Assembly (NCBI RefSeq): GCF_900096905.1
Contig: NZ_FMYI01000005.1
Coordinates: 62,001 to 126,000, forward strand
Reading direction: 5' to 3'
Source of the DNA: Pelagirhabdus alkalitolerans
Lineage (GTDB): Bacteria > Bacillota > Bacilli > Bacillales > Amphibacillaceae
Length of the DNA stretch: 64,000 nt
Part shown: positions 43,699 to 51,818 of the stretch, piece by piece
Layout of the letters: each line of letters starts with the position of its first letter
Numbering within the stretch: the stretch's first letter is position 1
The notes under the pieces: generated by a model
Told to the model about the DNA's origin: nothing
The model's input: only the letters and a program-made list of their open reading frames with translations
The model's database searches: none
Made by a program: the position numbers and the translations under genes

Positions 43699-44628
43699 TT
43701 ATGGCCAATAATCTTCGACTAAATCAATTAATTGGACTAAAAATGCATTCCGTTTATGTTCTAACTCAGCTACTGAACGATCACCTGCATGGGTTTCACA
43801 TCCATTAATGACGCGTTCTTTTAAATCTTCCGTTAATTCTGGTGCTTCTAATTTTGTCCACGGCAATTTTAAAGCGGGGCCAAATTGTTTTAACATATGA
43901 CGCATGCCTTCTTTTCCACCTGCTAAGTGAAATGTCATGAAGGGACCCATCTGTGCCCAACGTAAACCTGCACCATAAGTGATCGCTTTATCGACCTCTT
44001 CTGTCGTTGCGATGCCATCGTTCACTAAATGCAGTGCTTCACGCCACAAAGCTTCCATTAAACGATCCGCTACAAACCCTTCAATTTCTTTTTCAATAAT
44101 CATAGGCTTCATATTGGCCGCTTCATATAAATCATGTGCGGCTTGCTTCATTTCTTTTGTTGTTTGTTTGCCCCCTACAATTTCAACCAGTGGTAACAAA
44201 TATACTGGATTGAATGGATGAGCGACAACAAGGCGCTCTGGATGATCAAGCTTTATTTGTAGTTCGGTTGGCTTAATGCCTGAAGTGCTTGAACCGATAA
44301 TCGCATCTTTTTGGGCGAATCGGTCAATTTCTTTAAGAACGTCTTGTTTTAAATCAAGGCGCTCTGGCACATTTTCTTGAATTAAGTCAGCATGTTTGAC
44401 TGCATCTTCGATTGATGAAACAAACCGAATACGCTCATGAGAAGCGTCTGTGTGTAAGCCTAACGATTCAACTGACTCCCATGCCTGTTCAATCACTTCT
44501 TTTGTTCTAGCTTCTGCTCCGTCTATTGGATCATATGCCACCACATCAAAACCATTTGCTAAGAAGCGTACAATCCAGCCATTTCCAATCACACCTGTAC
44601 CTATAATCGCGATTTGTTTATTATTCAT
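43699..44628 (-). CDS. lcdH: L-carnitine 3-dehydrogenase
   Basis: This NAD-dependent enzyme oxidises L-carnitine to 3-dehydrocarnitine. The 309-residue 3-hydroxyacyl-CoA dehydrogenase-type protein has the Rossmann motif GTGVIGNG (10-17), SSTSGIKPTEL, AHPFNPVYLLPLVEIV and the carnitine-dehydrogenase block GLRWAQMGPFMTFHLAGG. It overlaps the BKACE gene by 8 bp and has CGGAGG upstream. The set dehydrogenase, BKACE and thioesterase is the established route to glycine betaine. No carnitine transporter is visible here. Confidence 0.93.
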   Translation of the reverse strand: MNNKQIAIIGTGVIGNGWIVRFLANGFDVVAYDPIDGAEARTKEVIEQAWESVESLGLHTDASHERIRFVSSIEDAVKHADLIQENVPERLDLKQDVLKEIDRFAQKDAIIGSSTSGIKPTELQIKLDHPERLVVAHPFNPVYLLPLVEIVGGKQTTKEMKQAAHDLYEAANMKPMIIEKEIEGFVADRLMEALWREALHLVNDGIATTEEVDKAITYGAGLRWAQMGPFMTFHLAGGKEGMRHMLKQFGPALKLPWTKLEAPELTEDLKERVINGCETHAGDRSVAELEHKRNAFLVQLIDLVEDYWP

Positions 44629-45520
44629 GTTTGTTTCCTCCGTTTGGTTGTAATAAATTATACTGGATACGTGCTTCTTGTGGTGTCAAAACTTCTATAT
44701 CATGCGCATGCAGTTGTTTAACGGCTTGATCAACTAACTGCTCATTCGATGCTAAAACACCTTTTCTCAAATAAAGATTATCTTCTAAACCGACACGCAC
44801 ATTCCCACCTAAAAGTGCTGTTTGGGTAACCATCGGCAATTGCTTGGCCCCTATACTAAAAGCTGAGAAATGACCATTTTCCGGAATTCGGTTTTTCATA
44901 TACATCAATGTTTCCATATCAGCCTCTGCTCCCCATGGAATACCTAAACAAAATTGATACATCGGATCATTTGAGATCAATCCCTCTTTAACAAGTTGAT
45001 TAGCAAAACGTAAGTGGCCTGTATCAAACACTTCTAATTCTGGTTTCACACCGCTTTTTTGAACGAGTTTAGCTTGTTCTCGTAACCAATCCGTTGGGCT
45101 CATATAAATCATCTGACCAAAGTTTGTGGTGCCACAATCTAATGTACACATTTCAGGTAATAGTTCACCGACAGGTTCATGACGTTCCTTTGGCGTTTGA
45201 ATGTCCGTTCCATTTCCTCCTGCAGCGGGGGTATCAAGGCTTGGGATAAAATCACCGCCACCTCCTGATGTGATATTAATAACGGCATCCGTTTTTGAAT
45301 CGCGGATACGATCGACGATTTCTCGATAATGATCAACATCATGACTGACACCTTTCGTTTTAGGGTCACGTGCATGAACATGGACGACTGTTGCCCCTGC
45401 TTTAGCTGATTCAATTGCAGATTCTGCAATTTCTTTTGGCGTTACCGGAACATTTGGATTTTTGTTCGTTGTATCTCCAGCACCTGTCACAGCTGCTGTT
45501 AACATTACTTTTTTAGTCAT
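44621..45520 (-). CDS. Beta-keto acid cleavage enzyme (dehydrocarnitine + acetyl-CoA)
   Basis: BKACE proteins use zinc to join acetyl-CoA with a beta-keto acid and split it. With 3-dehydrocarnitine the products would be betainyl-CoA and acetoacetate. The 299-residue TIM barrel has the zinc motif HVHARDP (H47, H49), the ITSGGG loop, TLDCGTTNFG and GNVRVGLEDNLYL. AGGAGG precedes the ATG. Specificity for dehydrocarnitine is inferred from the fused operon with carnitine dehydrogenase. Two TetR-type palindromes lie just upstream. Confidence 0.92.
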   Translation of the reverse strand: MTKKVMLTAAVTGAGDTTNKNPNVPVTPKEIAESAIESAKAGATVVHVHARDPKTKGVSHDVDHYREIVDRIRDSKTDAVINITSGGGGDFIPSLDTPAAGGNGTDIQTPKERHEPVGELLPEMCTLDCGTTNFGQMIYMSPTDWLREQAKLVQKSGVKPELEVFDTGHLRFANQLVKEGLISNDPMYQFCLGIPWGAEADMETLMYMKNRIPENGHFSAFSIGAKQLPMVTQTALLGGNVRVGLEDNLYLRKGVLASNEQLVDQAVKQLHAHDIEVLTPQEARIQYNLLQPNGGNKHE

Positions 45521-45546
45521 GTAATACCTCCTGAAAAATTAACTTT

Positions 45547-45560
45547 ACCGACTAGACGGT
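45547..45560 (-). promoter_or_regulatory. TetR-type operator O1 of the carnitine operon
   Basis: ACCGACTAGACGGT has ACCG/CGGT arms about a CTAG centre and fits ACC-N5-GACGGT, the pattern shared by three sites around the regulator gene. It lies between the -10 region and the BKACE start. Confidence 0.65.
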
Positions 45561-45578
45561 TTTTCTGTTTTATACTGT

Positions 45579-45592
45579 ACCATCCGGACGGT
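45579..45592 (-). promoter_or_regulatory. TetR-type operator O2 of the carnitine operon
   Basis: ACCATCCGGACGGT also fits ACC-N5-GACGGT and starts exactly 32 bp from O1, about three helical turns. A TATAAA -10 box lies between the two on the minus strand, so both sites could close the promoter. Confidence 0.65.
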
Positions 45593-45613
45593 TTTTGTTC
45601 AAGCTTTTTTTAT

Positions 45614-45650
45614 AAAAAAAAAAGAACACTGTTTATCAAAAACAGTGTTC
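45614..45650 (-). terminator. Terminator of the carnitine TetR gene
   Basis: GAACACTGTTT (45624-45634) pairs with AAACAGTGTTC (45640-45650), and on the minus strand ten Us follow. It ends the regulator transcript before the BKACE promoter. Confidence 0.9.
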
Positions 45651-45667
45651 ACAAATGTTTTATGTGG

Positions 45668-46219
45668 TTATTTTGACTTTGTATACGTTTGAATCCATTC
45701 TTGCAAACGGTGATACACTTCTTCTTTTTGCTCAGGTTCAATTTGATACGTTTCAAACAATTCCGATAACCAAATCCCATCTGTTGCTAAGCGAATAATC
45801 GTTGCATCAATCGGATCAATCCCATCATTTTCAATCTGATGTTGCCACTTCTCATAGGCTTCGTGTATCGGTTTTAAGAGCGTTGGATCCACCGCTTTTG
45901 CGGCTAATAATCCAGCGTGCATTTCTTTTTTGGGATAGCCTTGGTTGAACGTGACGTTTAAAAAAGCTCGCGTCCATTTACCACGCTCCACTGGGTCCTC
46001 ATTTGCCTGGGTTTCGATCTTTTCTTGATAATTTCTAGCTAGATGCTCAACCATCCCTTCGACTAATGCTTGTTTTGAAGGAAAATGATAGAGGAGTCCG
46101 CCTTTACTAATTCCAGCTTCTTTAGCGACGGATTCAAGCGTGAAATTAAAGATCCCTTTTTCTTCCACAATACGTGATGCTGCATTTAATATGTCTATTT
46201 GTCTCGATTTTTTTACCAT
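45668..46219 (-). CDS. TetR-family regulator of the carnitine operon
   Basis: The 183-residue protein has a TetR helix-turn-helix (about 6-50: ILNAASRIVEEKGIFNF and SVAKEAGISKGGLLYHFPSK). The C-terminal domain has Trp-rich ligand-pocket sequence. It lies directly upstream of BKACE, and its own promoter and that of BKACE carry the shared ACC-N5-GACGGT palindrome. It therefore likely represses both and is released by carnitine or a pathway intermediate. The ribosome site before the ATG is AAAGGACTG. Confidence 0.88.
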   Translation of the reverse strand: MVKKSRQIDILNAASRIVEEKGIFNFTLESVAKEAGISKGGLLYHFPSKQALVEGMVEHLARNYQEKIETQANEDPVERGKWTRAFLNVTFNQGYPKKEMHAGLLAAKAVDPTLLKPIHEAYEKWQHQIENDGIDPIDATIIRLATDGIWLSELFETYQIEPEQKEEVYHRLQEWIQTYTKSK

Positions 46220-46267
46220 CTTGTCAGTCCTTTACTTTATAAGTCATATACTCTACTCATAGAATAT

Positions 46268-46281
46268 ACCAAACAGACGGT
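46268..46281 (-). promoter_or_regulatory. TetR-type operator O3 upstream of the regulator
   Basis: ACCAAACAGACGGT fits ACC-N5-GACGGT, with flanking T and A extending the arms to TACC/GGTA. It lies 48 nt before the regulator start, consistent with autoregulation. Confidence 0.6.
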
Positions 46282-46300
46282 ACAGTTCAATTCAAATTTA

Positions 46301-46332
46301 AAAAACCCTCTCTGACATAAGTCAAAGAGGGT
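46301..46332 (-). terminator. Terminator of the xylanase gene
   Basis: Arms 46305-46316 and 46321-46332 pair with one mismatch around a 4-nt loop, and on the minus strand six Us follow. It ends the xyl/xylanase transcript. Confidence 0.88.
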
Positions 46333-46346
46333 GGGGGGAGCTTTAG

Positions 46347-47327
46347 TTAATTGACAACTGCATCAAAACTTGATTTTGGCTTGCCTTTTTCATCGAAAAG
46401 AAATGGCCAATTTATTCTTCCCTTAACAGGAAAATCACTCAACCATGTATAACGATCTGATATACCCCAGAACGTCACACAACTAATATGTTCTTGATAT
46501 TTTTTAAATAAACCAAAGAATTCTTTGTAGCGTTTAGCTTGCAAATCAAGCATTTCTTCAGTTGGTTTTAAAACATCGGTACGCTTATCTTTAAATGCGA
46601 ACATTGACACATCCATCTCCGTGATATGGAGTGTCAAACCGAGTTCGCTATATCGTTTAAGCGCTGTATCGATATCATGATAGCTTGGCTCATATAAATT
46701 CCAATGCGCTTGTAACCCAATACCTGATATAGGTACATCACGTTTTATTAACCCGTCTACTAAACGATAAATTTTCCCTCTTTTATCTGGATTCGATTCG
46801 TTATAATCGTTGTAAAACAGTAATGCATCTGGGTCGGCTTCGTGCGCAAACTGAAAAGCATAATCAATAAAATCCTCACCGATAATCTCAAGCCATTTTG
46901 ATGGTCTGAGTTCAACGCCTTCATCATCACTAACCGCTTCATTTACAACGTCCCACGCATAAATTCTTCCTTTATAACGTGTCATGACCGTTTTAATATG
47001 CTGTTTCATCCGATCCAAAAGCTCATCACGACTCACGTCTTCGCCTTTATCATCTTTAAAAAACCAATCTGGTGTTTGATTGTGCCATACTAATGTATGA
47101 CCACGCATTTTGATATCATGATCTTCAGCAAATTTCAAAAAACGATCAGCTATTGTAAAATCATACTGGCCTGGCTCGGGATGAATTTCCTCGAACTTCA
47201 TCTCATTTTCAGCTGTTATCGAATTAAACTGTGTTTTTAATAAATCAGCATCTTGATCAATCGTGTTTTGATTCACAGCAGCTCCGATCAAAAACTCATC
47301 CTTGAAATGCTCTTTTAATGCCTTCAC
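46347..47327 (-). CDS. Intracellular GH10 endo-1,4-beta-xylanase
   Basis: This glycoside hydrolase cleaves beta-1,4-xylosidic bonds. The 326-residue protein is a bare GH10 catalytic barrel without signal peptide or carbohydrate-binding module, so it acts on imported xylo- or aldouronate oligomers. The acid/base is E130 in WDVVNEA and the nucleophile E237 in HITEMDVS; WHNQTP and FWGISDRYTWL are also conserved. It follows xylB by 27 nt. Such intracellular xylanases are known in Geobacillus xylan clusters. AGAGGGGCTTTT precedes the ATG. Confidence 0.94.
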   Translation of the reverse strand: MKALKEHFKDEFLIGAAVNQNTIDQDADLLKTQFNSITAENEMKFEEIHPEPGQYDFTIADRFLKFAEDHDIKMRGHTLVWHNQTPDWFFKDDKGEDVSRDELLDRMKQHIKTVMTRYKGRIYAWDVVNEAVSDDEGVELRPSKWLEIIGEDFIDYAFQFAHEADPDALLFYNDYNESNPDKRGKIYRLVDGLIKRDVPISGIGLQAHWNLYEPSYHDIDTALKRYSELGLTLHITEMDVSMFAFKDKRTDVLKPTEEMLDLQAKRYKEFFGLFKKYQEHISCVTFWGISDRYTWLSDFPVKGRINWPFLFDEKGKPKSSFDAVVN

Positions 47328-47354
47328 ATAAAAGCCCCTCTCATGTCATTTCCT

Positions 47355-48848
47355 TTAACGATAGTCTGCTAATTGATGATTAAGTGATTTCGTTTGGTGA
47401 TAGACATCTTGATAAAGGTTGAATAATGCTTGATATGTTTTAACGTTCTCTTCAATTGGGGAATACGTCTTATCATAGCTAACAAAATCTTTTGCACAAT
47501 CTTTTAATGTTGGGTACCATCCAGAGCCAACCGCTGCTAGAATAGCTGCACCCATACCAGGACCTTGTTCATTTGATAGTGTCACAACATCTGCGTTGAA
47601 TACGTCCGCTTGAATCTGTAACCAAAGATCACTTTTAGCACCACCACCACTTGCAACAACTTTAGAGATCGTTTTACCTTTGTTGCGGAATATTTGAACC
47701 GACTCATTTAAGCTAAATGTAATCCCTTCAATTACAGCGCGAGCAAAGTCACCTCTATTATGGCTTGCATGCGCGCCAATAAAGCTTGCACGGATTGCAC
47801 TATCAGGGTGCGGTGTACGCTCACCGACAATATAAGGTGTAAATAACATGCCTTTAGCACCGATTTTTGATTGCTTCGCTTCGTCAACTAGTGCTTCAAA
47901 AGAAATGTCATCCGCAAATGTATCTTTAAACCAGCTCAAGCTATAACCTGCCGCTAAGGTTACACCCATTGTATAGTAGGCACTAGAGTCACCGTGGTTA
48001 AAGTAATGCACTTGACCTTGGAAATCTTTGTCGCCTGTTGCTTCATAAGAAAGGACAACACCAGATGTTCCTGTACTGCTCAGTGTCAGACCGTCTTCTA
48101 AAATGCCAGCACCGATTGCACCACATGCATTATCAGCACCACCCGCAAATACTTGTGTCGCTGTTGTTAGTCCGGTTTCACTTGCAACATCTTCTAAAAT
48201 AGTTCCTGTTTTTTCTTCAGAGCCCACTAAATTTGGACACAAGTCAAATGGAATACCCGTTTTTTCACAAACCTCTTTACTCCACTCTTTATCCGCTACA
48301 TTTAGAAGAAGTGTTCCAGCTGCATCGGAGTAATCCATACTTAAATCCCCGGCTAAGCGATAACGGACATAGTCTTTTGGTAATAAGAAAACGTCTGCCT
48401 GAGCAAAAACTTCAGGTTCGTGCTTTTTAACCCATAATAATTTTGGAAGTGTGAAACCTTCTAATGCTGGGTTTTTCGTTAATTCATGTAATCGGTTTAA
48501 TCCAACTAGTTCTTCGATCTCACGACACTCTGCTGTCGTACGTGTATCATTCCATAAAATCGCGCGTCTTAATGGACGTCTATCTGCATCAAGCAATACA
48601 AGACCATGCATTTGTCCTGAGAAACTTAAACCGTCGATTGTTGAACCTGCGTCTAATCGATCCGTTAATTCTTTTAGCGCTGCTTTTGTTTGTTTCACCC
48701 AATCTTCTGGATCTTGTTCACTATATCCTGGTTGGTCATGGTAAAGCGGGTAATCTTTTGATACTTCATCGACAACGTCACCTTCTTGAGAGACGAGCAA
48801 TACTTTTACAGCACTTGTTCCGAGGTCAACCCCTACAACATAACGCAT
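47355..48848 (-). CDS. xylB: Xylulokinase
   Basis: XylB phosphorylates D-xylulose to xylulose-5-phosphate for the pentose phosphate or phosphoketolase route. The 497-residue FGGY kinase has VVGVDLGTSAVKVLL at the N-terminus, SGQMHGLVLLD, the ADNACGAIGAGI region and the C-terminal ASGGGAKSDLWLQIQADV. The ATG at 48848 has GGGAGG upstream; a longer in-frame start is rejected. It follows xylA, with a long hairpin in the 77-nt gap, and precedes the xylanase gene. Confidence 0.96.
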   Translation of the reverse strand: MRYVVGVDLGTSAVKVLLVSQEGDVVDEVSKDYPLYHDQPGYSEQDPEDWVKQTKAALKELTDRLDAGSTIDGLSFSGQMHGLVLLDADRRPLRRAILWNDTRTTAECREIEELVGLNRLHELTKNPALEGFTLPKLLWVKKHEPEVFAQADVFLLPKDYVRYRLAGDLSMDYSDAAGTLLLNVADKEWSKEVCEKTGIPFDLCPNLVGSEEKTGTILEDVASETGLTTATQVFAGGADNACGAIGAGILEDGLTLSSTGTSGVVLSYEATGDKDFQGQVHYFNHGDSSAYYTMGVTLAAGYSLSWFKDTFADDISFEALVDEAKQSKIGAKGMLFTPYIVGERTPHPDSAIRASFIGAHASHNRGDFARAVIEGITFSLNESVQIFRNKGKTISKVVASGGGAKSDLWLQIQADVFNADVVTLSNEQGPGMGAAILAAVGSGWYPTLKDCAKDFVSYDKTYSPIEENVKTYQALFNLYQDVYHQTKSLNHQLADYR

Positions 48849-48873
48849 ATTTGTGTTCCTCCCTTTTATACAA

Positions 48874-48912
48874 ATCATGCGAATGGTGCTACACTAGCAC
48901 GATTCGCATGAT
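48874..48912 (-). other. Long hairpin between xylA and xylB
   Basis: Outer arms ATCATGCGAAT (48874-48884) and ATTCGCATGAT (48902-48912) pair perfectly. A single G-G mismatch is followed by a further 6-bp stem (48886-48891 with 48895-48900) and a 3-nt loop. On the minus strand no U-run follows, so it is more likely a processing or stability element that sets the xylA:xylB ratio than a terminator. Confidence 0.7.
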
Positions 48913-48925
48913 TGTTTTGCTTATA

Positions 48926-50245
48926 TTAGATGTTTAATAGGTACTGATTCATTTTCGCTTTGATCTTTTCAACTTGACCTGAGCGAATTTCGATATCATC
49001 ATCTTTTAGGTCAATTGCATGGTTTTCAAGCTCTGCTAGGCTTGTTTTACCTGAAACAATCTTCTGTCCAATATCAGATTTAAATGTCTTGTAACGATCA
49101 TCAGCGATACCTTCAAAGAAGTTATCATCAATCATCTTCTGAGCAACACGTAAACCGATAGCAAACGCATCCATACCAGCGATATGTGCGTGGAATAGAT
49201 CTTCTGTTTCAAATGATCCACGACGTACTTTCGCATCAAAGTTCAATCCACCACGGCCTAGACCGCCATTCTTAAGGATTTCATACATAGCAAGTGATGC
49301 AGAATATAGATCAGTTGGGAACTCATCTGTATCCCATCCAAGTAATAAGTCACCTTGGTTGGCATCCACTGAACCTAACATGTTGTTTTCACGTGCAACA
49401 CGTAATTCATGCTCAAATGAATGACCTGCAAGTGTTGCGTGGTTTGCTTCAATGTTAAATTTGAAGTGATCTGCTAAGTCATATTTTTGTAAGAACGCTG
49501 TTGCTGTTGCAACATCAAAATCATATTGATGAGTTGTTGGCTCTTTTGGTTTCGGTTCGATTAAGAATTGAGCATCAAAGCCAATTTCTTTAGAGTAGTC
49601 AATTGCCATATGATAAAGCTTAGCAAGGTTATCTTGCTCTAGTTTCGTATCTGTGTTTAATAGTGATTCGTAACCTTCACGGCCACCCCAGAATACGTAG
49701 TTTTCACTTCCTAGACGCTTACCAACTTCTAAACCTTTTTTAACTTTCGCTGCTGCATAAGCATATACATCAGCATTAGATGATGTACCAGCACCATGAG
49801 TCCAGCGAGGATTTGTAAACATATTCGCTGTGTTCCATAATAGTTTTGTTTTGCTATCTTTCATGTAATCTTCCATCATGTCAACAATTGTATCAACATT
49901 TTGGTTTGATTCACGTAATGTGTCACCCTCAGGTGCAATATCTACATCGTGGAAACAGAAGAATGGTGCATCAATTTTGTTAAAGAATTCAAATGCAGCG
50001 TCAACGCGTGCTTTCGCTAGATCCATTCCTTTTAAGTGATCCCATGGACGGATTGCTGTACCAGCACCAAATGGATCTCCACCGTCACCTGTGAATGTGT
50101 GCCAATAAGCAACACCGAATCTCAGGATTTCTTCCATCGATTTACCACCGATTTTTTCTTCAGGGTTATAAAATTTAAATGCGTACGGGTTATCTGAATG
50201 ACGTCCTTCATACTTTACTTTTGGAATTTCATTGAAATATGCCAA
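48926..50245 (-). CDS. xylA: Xylose isomerase
   Basis: XylA interconverts D-xylose and D-xylulose with divalent metals. The 439-residue class II protein has FKFYNPEEKIGGKSMEEILRF in its N-terminal part, the catalytic histidine in FFCFHDVDIAPEG, the metal glutamate in FLIEPKPKEPTTHQYD and NIEANHATLAGH. The TTG at 50245 is chosen because AGGAGG (50254-50259) lies 8 nt upstream; another TTG at 50251 is too close. The promoter has a XylR-type operator. It heads xylA-xylB-xylanase. Confidence 0.96.
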   Translation of the reverse strand: MAYFNEIPKVKYEGRHSDNPYAFKFYNPEEKIGGKSMEEILRFGVAYWHTFTGDGGDPFGAGTAIRPWDHLKGMDLAKARVDAAFEFFNKIDAPFFCFHDVDIAPEGDTLRESNQNVDTIVDMMEDYMKDSKTKLLWNTANMFTNPRWTHGAGTSSNADVYAYAAAKVKKGLEVGKRLGSENYVFWGGREGYESLLNTDTKLEQDNLAKLYHMAIDYSKEIGFDAQFLIEPKPKEPTTHQYDFDVATATAFLQKYDLADHFKFNIEANHATLAGHSFEHELRVARENNMLGSVDANQGDLLLGWDTDEFPTDLYSASLAMYEILKNGGLGRGGLNFDAKVRRGSFETEDLFHAHIAGMDAFAIGLRVAQKMIDDNFFEGIADDRYKTFKSDIGQKIVSGKTSLAELENHAIDLKDDDIEIRSGQVEKIKAKMNQYLLNI

Positions 50246-50288
50246 GCCCAAAACCTCCTAATATAGTTTCTTAAGATTTGATAATTGT

Positions 50289-50317
50289 ATTCTATCACGT
50301 TTAACTTAGTTAGTCCA
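50289..50317 (-). promoter_or_regulatory. xylA promoter
   Basis: On the minus strand TGGACT (50317-50312) and TAGAAT (50294-50289) are 17 bp apart. The -35 box lies in the spacer of the XylR-type palindrome, so repressor binding would block polymerase. Confidence 0.6.
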
Positions 50318-50333
50318 TTGAATTAACTAAGTT
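50303..50333 (-). promoter_or_regulatory. XylR-type operator
   Basis: AACTTAGTTA (50303-50312) and TAACTAAGTT (50324-50333) are perfect inverted repeats with an 11-bp spacer. This resembles the TTAGTTTGTTT/AACAAACTAA operators of Bacillus xyl genes. No xylR gene is within the window. Confidence 0.75.
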
Positions 50334-50344
50334 TTTATAAATAA

Positions 50345-50358
50345 TTTTACCGCTTTCA
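50345..50358 (-). promoter_or_regulatory. cre site upstream of xylA
   Basis: Minus-strand TGAAAGCGGTAAAA matches 13 of 14 cre positions. It lies upstream of the xylA -35 box and 43 bp from the uxaC stop, and may give glucose repression of xyl genes. Confidence 0.6.
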
Positions 50359-50400
50359 TTATTTATTTTTACTATTTAATGAAGAAACGCGATCATACTC

Positions 50401-51804
50401 TTAAAAGGCAAAGTAGTTTTTAGCATTCTGATAACAAATATCTGTCATGAGTTGTCCTAACATCTGTTTATCATTTGGCACAAGTCCTTCTTCAACCCAC
50501 TCTCCAACGATGTTTGCTAAAATTCGTCTGAAATATTCATGTCGTGTATAAGATAAAAAGCTTCTTGAATCTGTCAACATACCGACAAACGTTTGTAAAT
50601 AACTAAAGTGCGCTAAGTCATTAATTTGCCTTTCCATACCTCGCTTTTGATCATTAAACCACCAACCAGAGCCAAATTGTACTTTACCAATACGATTACC
50701 TGTTTGGAAATTTCCAATCGTTGTTGCGATGACTTCATTATGGTTAGGGTTCAGATTATAAATAATTGTCTGTGGTAATTGATCGGTCTGGTCAATCGCA
50801 TCTAACAATTGATTAAGCGGTTTTGCGATTAGAAAATCATCAATTGAATCAAAACCACTATCTTTACCAGCTTGATGATACATTCGCGTATTGTTATCAC
50901 GAATCGCTCCAATATGAAGTTGCATCACCCAATCATATTCATGGAATAAATGAGCGAATTCGATGATTACAGCTGTTTGGTACTGTGTTTTCTCCACAAA
51001 ACTTAATGGTATTTGTTTCTTTATTTTCACCATAATTTGATCAAATTGCGAAGTGTGAACAGGTTCAAAATTCAAGCGTTGCATACCAAAATCAGCTAAT
51101 CGACATCCTGACTCGTGAAAGAAATTAACCATCTTTCTTAACAATACTTTCATTGTTTTTTCATCTGACACTTCTTGATCATAATAAATTTCAATAGCTC
51201 TTAGATTTTCGTAAAATGAATCCATATCATATTGAAGTAATGTGTCTGGTCTTAGTGTTGGCAGCACCTTTGTATCAAATTGTGTATCTTTCTCAATTTC
51301 ACGATGATGACTTAACGTATCAACGGGCGCATCAGTCGTACAAATCGCTTCCACATTCGAACGTTTAATAATTGACTTCGGACGAAAGGCATGTGTTTGA
51401 AGTAGACGATTCGTCTCTTGCCAAATGTCTTTTGCAGTATCAGGACTGAGCAACTCATCTATACCGAAATAGCGTGATAACTCTAAATGCGTCCAATGAT
51501 AAAGAGGGTTACCTAAGGTTTTAGGTACCACTTCTGCCCATTTCATAAATTTTTCTTCTTTTGACGCATTACCTGTAATGTAAGCTTCATCAACTCCAAA
51601 AGCACGCATTGCTCTCCACTTATAATGGTCACCTGATAACCATATATCTGTGATTGATTCAAACAGTTCGTTATCTGCGATTTCTTTTGGAGACAAGTGG
51701 CAATGATAGTCAATGATCGGTAAATCTTTGGCGTAATCATGATACAACCATTCACTCGTTTCTGACTGCAGTAAAAATTGGTCGTGTATAAAAGGTTTTG
51801 ACAT
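50401..51804 (-). CDS. uxaC: Glucuronate isomerase
   Basis: UxaC converts D-glucuronate to D-fructuronate (and galacturonate to tagaturonate). The 467-residue amidohydrolase-fold enzyme has PIIDYHCHLSPKEIADN near the N-terminus, LYHWTHLELSRYFGI, CTTDAPVDTLSHH and the C-terminal GSGWWFNDQKRGMERQ. AAAGGAG precedes the ATG by 9 nt. It is the last gene of the glucuronate set (aguA, uxuA, uxuB, kdgA, kdgK, uxaC) and takes the glucuronate freed by AguA. Confidence 0.96.
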   Translation of the reverse strand: MSKPFIHDQFLLQSETSEWLYHDYAKDLPIIDYHCHLSPKEIADNELFESITDIWLSGDHYKWRAMRAFGVDEAYITGNASKEEKFMKWAEVVPKTLGNPLYHWTHLELSRYFGIDELLSPDTAKDIWQETNRLLQTHAFRPKSIIKRSNVEAICTTDAPVDTLSHHREIEKDTQFDTKVLPTLRPDTLLQYDMDSFYENLRAIEIYYDQEVSDEKTMKVLLRKMVNFFHESGCRLADFGMQRLNFEPVHTSQFDQIMVKIKKQIPLSFVEKTQYQTAVIIEFAHLFHEYDWVMQLHIGAIRDNNTRMYHQAGKDSGFDSIDDFLIAKPLNQLLDAIDQTDQLPQTIIYNLNPNHNEVIATTIGNFQTGNRIGKVQFGSGWWFNDQKRGMERQINDLAHFSYLQTFVGMLTDSRSFLSYTRHEYFRRILANIVGEWVEEGLVPNDKQMLGQLMTDICYQNAKNYFAF

Positions 51805-51818
51805 GGTTTTCTCCTTTC

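Noticed and set aside
48464..48937. 157-codon plus-strand open frame opposite xylB
   Set aside because: It is antisense to a certain xylB, has no ribosome site and no recognisable protein sequence; it follows from the codon pattern of xylB.
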